A stretch of 5,010 nt of DNA. Origin: Acidovorax sp. Lineage in GTDB: Bacteria > Pseudomonadota > Gammaproteobacteria > Burkholderiales > Burkholderiaceae_C. Position numbers and translations under genes: made by a program. How positions within the stretch are numbered: the first letter of the stretch is position 1; each line of letters opens with the position of its first letter. The notes under the pieces were generated by a model. The model did not search any database. It had not been told where the DNA came from and saw nothing but the letters and a program-made list of their open reading frames with translations. Positions 1 to 4,886 of the stretch are shown piece by piece. The DNA is taken from the NCBI GenBank assembly GCA_030150585.1, contig JASLFM010000114.1:1-5010 (forward strand). The letters run 5' to 3'.

Positions 1-428
1 TCGAAGCGCGCGCCCACGCGGTCAAGCTTGTTGACGAAGGCAATGCGCGGCACCTCGTGCCGGTCTGCGAGGCGCCAGTTGGTCTCGGTCTGCGGCTCCA
101 CGCCGGCCACGCCGTCGAGCACCACCACGGCGCCGTCGAGCACGCGCAGCGCGCGGCCCACCTCGATGTTGAAGTCAATGTGGCCGGGCGTGTCGATCAG
201 GTTGATCTGCACGCCGCGCCAATGCACGGTGGTGGCGGCGCTGTTGATGGTGATGCCGCGCCGGCGCTCCTCGGGATCGAAGTCCATGTGGGCGGCGCCG
301 TCGTGCACTTCGCCCATGCGATGGCTCTCGCCCGTGTAGTAGAGGATGCGTTCGCTGGTCGTGGTCTTGCCCGCGTCCACGTGGGCAATGATGCCGATGT
401 TGCGGATGCTGTTGTCGGGGCGGTTCAT
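1..428 (-). CDS. fusA: Elongation factor G (EF-G paralogue), N-terminal part, truncated by window edge
   Basis: Ribosomal translocase GTPase acting in the cytoplasm. The 142 visible codons cover most of the G domain. The P-loop AHVDAGKT is at residues 15-22, the switch I motif RGIT at 57-60, the switch II motif DTPGH at 79-83 and the guanine-specificity motif NKLD at 133-136. The stretch GVEPQTET (109-116) is typical of EF-G rather than EF-Tu, LepA or TypA. The start fits the family, and a GGAAAGA Shine-Dalgarno lies 6 nt upstream (435-441). The link between the SAATT strand and DTPGH is short (WRGVQIN), where the Escherichia coli housekeeping EF-G has a longer loop. No rpsL or rpsG lies upstream; the neighbour is a divergent asmA. 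I infer a second EF-G (fusA2-like), which may be a full translocase or a specialised or recycling factor. The 3' part (domains II-V) is outside the window. Family assignment is very secure; paralogue status is moderate. Confidence 0.93.
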   Translation of the reverse strand, partial: MNRPDNSIRNIGIIAHVDAGKTTTSERILYYTGESHRMGEVHDGAAHMDFDPEERRRGITINSAATTVHWRGVQINLIDTPGHIDFNIEVGRALRVLDGAVVVLDGVAGVEPQTETNWRLADRHEVPRIAFVNKLDRVGARF

Positions 429-434
429 GTTGAA

Positions 435-441
435 TCTTTCC
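435..441 (-). promoter_or_regulatory. Ribosome binding site of the EF-G gene
   Basis: On the minus strand GGAAAGA stands 6 nt before the ATG at 428-426. It supports that start, which also matches where EF-G proteins normally begin relative to the P-loop. A stable hairpin (442-459) ends immediately before it. Confidence 0.55.
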
Positions 442-459
442 GGACCCTTTCGAGGGCCC
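442..459 (-). promoter_or_regulatory. Hairpin directly upstream of the EF-G Shine-Dalgarno
   Basis: Read as minus-strand RNA, GGGCCCU-CGAA-AGGGUCC forms a 7-bp stem (one G-U pair) with a 4-nt loop. It abuts the GGAAAGA ribosome site. There is no U-tract, so it is not a terminator. It could insulate or modulate the ribosome site; function is inferred only from position. Confidence 0.35.
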
Positions 460-482
460 ATACATGTCGGGACGATCGAGCC

Positions 483-506
483 GCCCCGGCATGGATTCAC
501 CGGGGC
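483..506 (-). promoter_or_regulatory. GC-rich hairpin in the EF-G leader
   Basis: GCCCCGG (483-489) and CCGGGGC (500-506) form a perfect 7-bp stem with a 10-nt loop on either strand. The same CCCCGG/CCGGGG arms occur in the terminator hairpin at 636-664, so the two could in principle exchange pairing partners. No U-tract follows. Role unknown. Confidence 0.3.
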
Positions 507-626
507 TGACTCAGGAAGGAAGAGATCGGCCGGAACACGGGCGCACGCGCACGCATCCCACGTTCCGGCGGGCGGGAATCGTGGCGATCAGCTTGTCGAA
601 GGTGCGCGTGAACATGGTGGAACCTG

Positions 627-664
627 AAAAAACAAAACCCCGGGAGACCATGCCTGCCGGGGTT
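627..664 (-). terminator. Intrinsic terminator (possible attenuator) reading toward the EF-G gene
   Basis: On the minus strand AACCCCGG (664-657) pairs with CCGGGGTT (643-636), a perfect 8-bp stem with a 13-nt loop. It is followed without a gap by TTTTGTTTTTT (637-627, its first two T's being part of the stem). This is a textbook Rho-independent terminator for minus-strand transcription only; the plus-strand reading has no U-tract. No minus-strand gene that would need terminating lies upstream in the window, since the neighbour (asmA) is divergent. It therefore probably ends a short transcript starting in the 700-800 region, either as an attenuator of the EF-G gene about 200 nt downstream or as the end of a small RNA. 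Confidence 0.65.
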
Positions 665-670
665 GTGGGC

Positions 671-690
671 CGGAAGGTCATCGCCTTCCG
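671..690 (-). promoter_or_regulatory. Upstream hairpin next to the leader terminator
   Basis: CGGAAGG (671-677) and CCTTCCG (684-690) form a perfect 7-bp stem with a 6-nt loop. On the minus strand it lies only 6 nt before the terminator stem, giving a tandem-hairpin layout seen in attenuators and in small RNAs. I see no obvious mutually exclusive antiterminator pairing between the two. Confidence 0.4.
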
Positions 691-731
691 ATTGCCATCG
701 AAAGGACGCAGCTACGCAGCGAGCGTGATTT

Positions 732-737
732 GGAGGG
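732..737 (+). promoter_or_regulatory. Strong Shine-Dalgarno before the alternative asmA start at 744
   Basis: GGAGGG is followed by a 6-nt spacer and an ATG at 744 that is in frame with the AsmA protein. It would add 45 residues to the N terminus. It is the best ribosome site near this gene, whereas the preferred start at 879 has none. The added codons have only about half G/C in third positions, well below the body of the gene. The site may therefore be fortuitous, or may mark a real longer form. Confidence 0.35.
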
Positions 738-752
738 CTTTGAATGGGAACA

Positions 753-769
753 TGCGGATATTGTCCGCA
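753..769. promoter_or_regulatory. Operator-like inverted repeat
   Basis: TGCGGA-TATTG-TCCGCA has perfect 6-bp arms with a 5-nt centre. It overlaps the -10 element and predicted start of the candidate minus-strand promoter (760-788), where a repressor would bind. It also lies just inside the possible upstream start of asmA. No known regulator consensus is recognised. Confidence 0.35.
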
Positions 770-788
770 AACCAAAGTGCCCTGGCAA
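760..788 (-). promoter_or_regulatory. Candidate sigma-70 promoter for the EF-G leader
   Basis: On the minus strand TTGCCA (788-783; 5 of 6 consensus) is separated by 17 nt from GACAAT (765-760; 4 of 6). Transcription would start near 753. It would run through the hairpin at 671-690 and reach the terminator at 627-664 after about 120 nt, and the EF-G start after about 325 nt. The spacing is ideal but the -10 is imperfect, so this is a prediction. Confidence 0.35.
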
Positions 789-878
789 CCAGTAGGGCTG
801 CGCACCCGTGTAGGACAAAGGCGGCAATCACGCGCGAAACCGCTGCGCTCCCATCTGGCCGGGCTAGCATGGCCTTCA

Positions 879-2945
879 ATGCAAGAAGAGAGCCGCGCCG
901 CACCCGCAGACACCGCCATTTCACCCGCACCTGCGCGCCCGCGCCGCTGGCTGCGCTGGGTAGCCGCCCTGCCCCTCGCCACCTGCCTGCTGGCAGCGCT
1001 CGCGGGGGTGGGCCTCACCCAGTTTGACTGGAACCGCCTGCGCCCACGCATCAGCGCCGAGGTCAGTGAAGCCATGGGTCGACGCTTCGCCATCGATGGT
1101 GGCCTCTCGGTGCAATGGCACTGGCCCCACCCCTTGGAAACCGGCTGGCGGCGCTGGGTGCCCGGCTTGACGGTAAACGCCGAAAAGCTGGTGCTGGACA
1201 ACCCGCCGGGCTTCAGTGCCGCGCGCACCGACATGGCCACGATAGGCCGCGCCAGCGCCTCGCTGCGGCTGCTGCCGCTGCTGTCACGCCAGATCGCCAT
1301 CGACACCGTGGCACTGGAGGCCCCCGATGTCGCGCTCGTCCGCCAGGCGGATGGCAAATCAAATTGGCAATTCGATTTGCCTCAGAAAGATGCATCCGGG
1401 GACAGGACCTCCGCCCCCTGGAGCTTCAGCCTGGGCCAACTCGTGCTGCACGAGGGCCGGATCGCGTTTACCGATGCGACGCGCAACCTCGACGTCCAGG
1501 CGCGGATCGACACCCTGCCCGATAACGAGCGCTACGGCCTGCGCTTCACTCTCAGCGGCCGCTATGCGCATGCGCAGATTGAGGGCGCCGGCAAAGCCGG
1601 CTCGGTGCTCACGCTGGGCGATGCGGGCAACTATCCCCTGCAGTTCAAGGCCCGCGCGGGCGGCGTTTCCGCCAAGGTCGAGGGCACGCTATCCAACCCC
1701 GCCGCGCTCTCGGGTCTGGACATGCTGGTTACCCTGCGCGCCAGCAGCATGGCCGACCTGTACGGACTGACCGGCATCGTGCTGCCCAACACTCCGCCCT
1801 TCCAGACCACGGGCCGCCTCGTGGGAAGCATCAAACCCCGGCAAGCCGTGTGGGACTACCGCGACTTTCGCGGCAGCGTGGGGCAAAGCGACCTGAGCGG
1901 CCACCTGACCTACACCTCCGGCGAGCCCCGCCCCAGGCTGGCGGGCGAAATGGCTTCGCGCCAGTTGCGCCTGGCCGACCTGGGTCCACTGCTCGGCGCC
2001 GACAAGCGCGAAGGCCCCGGCGCCTCCCGCCCTGGAAAGGTGCTGCCCGACACGCCCTTCGCCACCGACCGCTGGAATGCCATGGACCTGGACCTGCGCT
2101 TCACCGGCCAGAAGATCGTGCGCCAGAACGACCTGCCCATCGAAAACCTGAGCGTGCACGCCCGGCTCGACGATGCGCAGCTCACGCTCGACCCGCTGGC
2201 CTTCGGCGTCGCGCAGGGCAGGATCACCTCGCAGGTCCAGCTCCAGGCGCGCGGCGGAGCACCGCTGCGTGCGCAGGTGCGTGGCTCGGTGCAGGGGCTC
2301 AGGCTGTCGGCGCTGTTCCCCAAGGTGGAATTGATGAAGAAAAGCCTGGGCCGGCTGGATGGTGCCGTCGCGCTGCAGGCCAAGGGCAACTCCATCGCCA
2401 AGCTCGCGGCCACCAGCACCGGCGAGGCCAAGCTCTATGTGCGCGAAGGCGTGCTGAGCGCGCAGATGCTCGACATGGCCTCGCTCAACCTGGGCAGCGT
2501 GATAGTGAGCAAGCTCTTTGGCGCGGACAAGGAAGTGAACCTGCGCTGCGCCGTAGCCGACTTCGGCCTGCAAGACGGGCGCGCCCAGGCCCGCACCGCG
2601 AAGCTGAGCACGGACGACGCCATTGTCGAGGCCACAGGCCAGATCGACCTGGCCAGCGAAAAATTGGACCTGCGCCTCAAGCCTGCATCGTTGCAATGGA
2701 AGTTCTTCTCGCTGCGCACTCCGCTGTACGTGCGCGGCACCTTCGCCAACCCGCAGGCCGGGCTGGAAACTGGTCCGTTGCTCCTGCGCGCAGGCGCTGC
2801 CGTAGCGGCAGCGGCTGCCGCCCCAGCGGCGCTGGTGCTGGTGCCGCTCACGGTGCCTGCAGCAGCGGACGACGTGCGCTGTGCACCACTGCTGGCCCAG
2901 GCCCAGGCACCCGCGCGGTCGGGGGCGCCGAAGGCCCGGCGTTAG
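879..2945 (+). CDS. AsmA family protein, membrane-anchored
   Basis: Member of the AsmA family, whose proteins are anchored in the inner membrane with a large periplasmic domain and are implicated in outer-membrane biogenesis and, for several members, inter-membrane phospholipid transport. From the ATG at 879 the protein has 688 aa. A short cytoplasmic arm rich in Pro and Arg (residues 1-25) precedes one transmembrane segment (about 26-47). Next comes the AsmA-typical juncture QFDWNRLRPRI (48-58) and a match to GRRFAIDGGLSVQW (67-80). Long beta-rich repeats follow, then the conserved C-terminal AsmA_2-like block (about 535-630) with GQIDLASEKLDLRLKP and VRGTFANPQ. The tail is Ala/Leu-rich (about 637-661), then has one Cys and a basic end. 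The start at 879 puts the membrane anchor near the N terminus as in relatives but has no Shine-Dalgarno; an in-frame ATG at 744 has one. Family assignment is strong; the exact lipid or envelope substrate is unknown. The stop lies 3 bp from the stop of the convergent lipoprotein gene. Confidence 0.9.
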   Translation: MQEESRAAPADTAISPAPARPRRWLRWVAALPLATCLLAALAGVGLTQFDWNRLRPRISAEVSEAMGRRFAIDGGLSVQWHWPHPLETGWRRWVPGLTVNAEKLVLDNPPGFSAARTDMATIGRASASLRLLPLLSRQIAIDTVALEAPDVALVRQADGKSNWQFDLPQKDASGDRTSAPWSFSLGQLVLHEGRIAFTDATRNLDVQARIDTLPDNERYGLRFTLSGRYAHAQIEGAGKAGSVLTLGDAGNYPLQFKARAGGVSAKVEGTLSNPAALSGLDMLVTLRASSMADLYGLTGIVLPNTPPFQTTGRLVGSIKPRQAVWDYRDFRGSVGQSDLSGHLTYTSGEPRPRLAGEMASRQLRLADLGPLLGADKREGPGASRPGKVLPDTPFATDRWNAMDLDLRFTGQKIVRQNDLPIENLSVHARLDDAQLTLDPLAFGVAQGRITSQVQLQARGGAPLRAQVRGSVQGLRLSALFPKVELMKKSLGRLDGAVALQAKGNSIAKLAATSTGEAKLYVREGVLSAQMLDMASLNLGSVIVSKLFGADKEVNLRCAVADFGLQDGRAQARTAKLSTDDAIVEATGQIDLASEKLDLRLKPASLQWKFFSLRTPLYVRGTFANPQAGLETGPLLLRAGAAVAAAAAAPAALVLVPLTVPAAADDVRCAPLLAQAQAPARSGAPKARR

Positions 2946-2948
2946 AGC

Positions 2949-3533
2949 TTACTTCGTCACCCGCGTGATCTTCGAGCCACCCAGCGCAACACCCGCCTCG
3001 AGTCCCGCATTGGTCAGCACGTAGCTGGAGACCGGCGCATCGTAGGAAGTCGAATCGACACTGCCATTGGCACCGATCTTGCCAGCCGCCACAGTGGCAT
3101 CGGCACCGACGGCCCAGCCGTCGCTCTTGAGGAATTTGTCGAGTGCTTCCTGGGTGTTGAAGACGTAGATCACCGCCTTGGACTGACCACCCGCCTGCCA
3201 GCCTATGGAAGCCGCCGTGGTCGTGTATTCACCACGCACATTGCCGCCAACGAGCAGTTCGCCACGGCCATGCTCCACACCCACCACGAAACTGCCGCCG
3301 ATGACCGACGGAAACACCAGCACGCCCTTGGCACGCTGCACCATCTCCCTGGAGCCCGGAGCCGTCTGGTACAGGCGATCCAGCGTGGTGACAACCCGCG
3401 TGCGCAGCGTGGTGCTGTCGGCACGCTGCGCCGGCGTGGTCTCGGGCTTGGTGGTCGTGCAGGCGACCATGGACACGGCTCCGGTGAGCACAGCCACGGC
3501 GATCGCAACAGAACGCATGGAAACCTTGCACAT
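2949..3533 (-). CDS. SYLF (Ysc84-type) domain lipoprotein
   Basis: Predicted 194-aa lipoprotein with a lipid-binding SYLF domain, the domain first described in yeast Ysc84 and human SH3YL1 and common in proteobacterial envelope proteins of unknown function. Residues 1-24 look like a lipoprotein signal peptide: Lys/Arg, the hydrophobic run VAIAVAVLTGAV, then VAC with the lipidated Cys at 25. The -3 residue is Met, slightly unusual for a lipobox. A Thr-rich linker follows. The domain spans about 42-193 and includes AKGVLVFPSVIGGSFVVGVE (68-87), GWQAGG (111-116), IYVF (122-125), the GWAVGADATVAAG block (139-151) and the closing GLEAGVALGGSKITR (177-191). The start is chosen from a GAAAGGA ribosome site 6 nt upstream. 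A further ATG five codons in (Met6) would still leave a usable signal peptide. It converges with asmA. Localisation (probably periplasmic face of a membrane) is inferred from the lipobox. Confidence 0.9.
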   Translation of the reverse strand: MCKVSMRSVAIAVAVLTGAVSMVACTTTKPETTPAQRADSTTLRTRVVTTLDRLYQTAPGSREMVQRAKGVLVFPSVIGGSFVVGVEHGRGELLVGGNVRGEYTTTAASIGWQAGGQSKAVIYVFNTQEALDKFLKSDGWAVGADATVAAGKIGANGSVDSTSYDAPVSSYVLTNAGLEAGVALGGSKITRVTK

Positions 3534-3539
3534 ACGAGA

Positions 3540-3546
3540 TCCTTTC
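3540..3546 (-). promoter_or_regulatory. Ribosome binding site of the SYLF lipoprotein gene
   Basis: On the minus strand GAAAGGA ends 6 nt before the ATG at 3533-3531. It decides against the longer reading frame that continues upstream to 3656. Confidence 0.65.
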
Positions 3547-3652
3547 ATTGAGTAAGACGCTCGAAAACCGATCCGCTCCGCCCCGGCATGCCCTCGACCC
3601 ATACGGCCAAGCCAGCCAAGCGCTGATGGAATCGCAAGTCCACGGAACCCAG

Positions 3653-3669
3653 ACATTCCGATTCAATGT
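3653..3669. promoter_or_regulatory. Inverted repeat, possible operator
   Basis: ACATT-CCGATTC-AATGT has perfect 5-bp arms about 120 bp upstream of the SYLF lipoprotein start. It lies in an otherwise featureless stretch. Chance occurrence is quite possible. Confidence 0.2.
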
Positions 3670-3790
3670 ACCCAAGAGCGGCCGGCAAAACAAGCTGTAC
3701 CCTGGGCCGCAAGTCTCGTGGCCTACGAATCGTTTCACCCGGTGGTCACGGACAAGGTCGCACCGGCCCGCGCACGCCATTGCCAGGGTA

Positions 3791-3835
3791 TTTTGCTATT
3801 GAAATAAAAGCATCCAATGCTGTGTGGGCAAGCAT
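3791..3835. repeat. Degenerate palindromic intergenic element
   Basis: The AT-rich GCTATTGAAATAAAAGC (3795-3811) is one base off the perfect palindrome GCTATT-GAAAT-AATAGC. ATGCT (3817-3821) and AGCAT (3831-3835) then form a second 5-bp stem. From memory, elements with a GCTATT...AATAGC core recur between genes of Comamonadaceae, and this looks like a decayed copy. Only this single copy is visible here, so repeat status is inferred. Confidence 0.35.
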
Positions 3836-3885
3836 AGAAACCCATTCCCCTCTTATGCCCCTTGAAGGCGTTAGAGTGGCGGACC

Positions 3886-4686
3886 ATGCCTGCCCCGAGC
3901 GACCCGACACCCCCGCGATTTCAGCCTGTAGCTTCCGGCGCCCGCCTGGCAGACCGGGTGGCCGATGTGCTGAGCGCCGAGATCCGCAGCGGCCGGCTGG
4001 CGCCGGGCACGCGGCTGCCGACCGAGGCCACGCTGGCCGCGCAGTTTGCCGTGAGCCGGACCGTGGTGCGCGAGGCTGTTTCGCGGCTCAAGTCGCTGGG
4101 GCTGGTCGATTCACGGCAGGGCAGCGGCGTGTTTGTGCGTGCGGCGGGGGCCGAGCCGCTGCGCTTCGAGGGCGCGCACCTGGAATCGCGCGAGGCCGTG
4201 ATCCACATGGCCGAACTGCGGCGCCCCCTCGAGTCCGAGGCCGCGGCCCTGGCCGCCGAGCGCCGCACCGATGCCGACATGGATTGCATTCGCGCCGCCC
4301 TCGCCGCCCTGCAACAAGCCGTGGCAGGCGGCCATGCCGGGGCGGCGCAGGACGTAGCGTTCCACTTGGCAATTGCCAAGGCTGCGCACAACCCTTTCCT
4401 CATGGGTACGCTGCAGCATCTGCATGGCTTTTTGCAAGGTGCGATCCGGGTCACCCGTGCCAACGAGGCGCGCCGCGATGACTTTGCCCGCGAGGTAGCC
4501 GACGAACATGCCCGCATCGCCGACGCCATCGAGGCCGGCAACCCCCAGGCCGCGCGCGAGGCCGCCAAGCGGCACATGGACAACGCGATCCGCCGAATCG
4601 GCTTGGCTGACCCGGCCTTCTGGCAGCACGAGGGCGCACGCCTAGCCCGCCCGCTGGTCGAGGGATGCCTGCCACACGCTCGCTGA
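3886..4686 (+). CDS. GntR-family transcriptional regulator, FadR/FCD subfamily
   Basis: DNA-binding regulator of 266 aa. The N-terminal winged helix-turn-helix (about 19-87) shows the GntR signatures: LPTEATLAAQFAVSRTVVRE with the recognition helix around 55-70, and LGLVDSRQGSGVFV forming the wing (71-84). The C-terminal all-helical FCD ligand domain (about 103-235) carries the usual metal/ligand set: Asp156 and His160 in QDVAFH, His208 in DEH, and His230 in KRH. Such proteins usually respond to small carboxylic or sugar acids, and often repress the operon beside them and their own gene. The ATG at 3886 is preferred. A TTG at 3862 would add 8 residues with no ribosome site, and 3886 itself has only a weak GGCGG nearby. 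The same-strand downstream gene starts 200 bp later and is a likely target. The exact ligand cannot be read from sequence; threonate or another hydroxyacid is suggested by context only. Confidence 0.93.
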   Translation: MPAPSDPTPPRFQPVASGARLADRVADVLSAEIRSGRLAPGTRLPTEATLAAQFAVSRTVVREAVSRLKSLGLVDSRQGSGVFVRAAGAEPLRFEGAHLESREAVIHMAELRRPLESEAAALAAERRTDADMDCIRAALAALQQAVAGGHAGAAQDVAFHLAIAKAAHNPFLMGTLQHLHGFLQGAIRVTRANEARRDDFAREVADEHARIADAIEAGNPQAAREAAKRHMDNAIRRIGLADPAFWQHEGARLARPLVEGCLPHAR

Positions 4687-4696
4687 AACATTCAGC
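4682..4696 (+). other. Perfect hairpin over the stop codon of the GntR-family regulator
   Basis: GCTGAA-ACA-TTCAGC is a 6-bp perfect stem with a 3-nt loop enclosing the TGA stop (4684-4686). No T-tract follows, so it is not a convincing intrinsic terminator. It might protect the 3' end or be fortuitous. Confidence 0.3.
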
Positions 4697-4740
4697 AAGT
4701 CCCCCATACCCCGGGTTGATACGTACCGGCAATCCACTTC

Positions 4741-4765
4741 AATTTGTATGATGACATGATAAATT
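4741..4765. promoter_or_regulatory. Candidate promoter/operator for the dehydrogenase gene
   Basis: An AT-rich island in a GC-rich region. AATTT (4741-4745) and AAATT (4761-4765) are inverted arms around a centre carrying the direct repeat ATGAT-GAC-ATGAT (4748-4760). TATGAT (4747-4752) is a good -10 hexamer (5 of 6), though no clear -35 stands 16-18 nt upstream. Position between an FCD regulator and its likely target makes this the best operator candidate. The symmetry is imperfect and the match to any known FCD operator is untested. Confidence 0.35.
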
Positions 4766-4767
4766 TA

Positions 4768-4791
4768 CTCTGACTTCTTCTCTGACTTCTT
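4768..4791. repeat. Perfect 12-bp tandem repeat
   Basis: CTCTGACTTCTT occurs twice head to tail without spacer (4768-4779 and 4780-4791). It is pyrimidine-rich on the plus strand and directly follows the AT-rich promoter/operator candidate, so it would lie at the very start of the dehydrogenase leader. It may be a slippage duplication or a paired protein-binding site. Confidence 0.6.
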
Positions 4792-4873
4792 TCTGGGTAT
4801 CCGAGCCGATGGACGCAGTGGGCACCGGCGTCACTGGAGTCTGGCCAGCCCCCAGGAAGCCCGTTGGCCGCGC

Positions 4874-4880
4874 AAAAGGA
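4874..4880 (+). promoter_or_regulatory. Ribosome binding site of the dehydrogenase gene
   Basis: AAAAGGA stands 6 nt before the ATG at 4887, fixing the start. Confidence 0.65.
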
Positions 4881-4886
4881 TCACGG

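Larger units (their letters stand above)
3534..3885. other. Divergent intergenic region between the SYLF gene and the GntR-family regulator
   Basis: About 350 bp with no convincing gene. The frames crossing it lack start signals and domain content. It should hold promoters for both flanking genes, but I see no well-spaced -35/-10 pair on either strand. Noted inside it are an inverted repeat ACATT-7 nt-AATGT (3653-3669) and an AT-rich palindrome-like element at 3791-3835. The region 3547-3650 shows nothing notable. Confidence 0.5.

Noticed and set aside
712..930. 72-codon minus-strand frame with a hydrophobic stretch, antisense to the asmA start
   Set aside because: No ribosome site or family resemblance. 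It crosses the candidate promoter; only the last 13 codons were kept as a speculative leader peptide.
497..1357. 286-codon minus-strand frame spanning the intergenic region and the start of asmA
   Set aside because: Ser/Arg-rich composition, no domain. It runs across the terminator hairpin and through asmA in antisense.
1689..2696. 335-codon open frame on the minus strand inside the AsmA gene
   Set aside because: It is the antisense shadow of a GC-rich gene: His/Gln/Gly-rich with no recognisable domain or ribosome site, while the plus strand encodes a clear AsmA protein.
1850..2968. 372-codon plus-strand frame overlapping the AsmA C-terminal half
   Set aside because: Arg/Ala/Pro-rich out-of-frame translation of the same GC-rich sequence; no start signal.
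3534..3656. Upstream extension of the SYLF lipoprotein to 3656
   Set aside because: It would bury the lipoprotein signal peptide behind 41 residues. The GAAAGGA site clearly points to the ATG at 3533.
3666..4481. 271-codon plus-strand frame overlapping the GntR-family regulator
   Set aside because: Arg/Gly/Pro-rich frame-shifted reading of the regulator gene; the other frame shows clear GntR and FCD motifs.
3921..4691. 256-codon minus-strand frame over the GntR-family regulator
   Set aside because: Ser/Arg/Ala-rich antisense shadow with no domain.
4682..4696. Hairpin at the regulator stop as an intrinsic terminator
   Set aside because: Perfect stem but no T-tract after it; kept only as a structure of unknown role.
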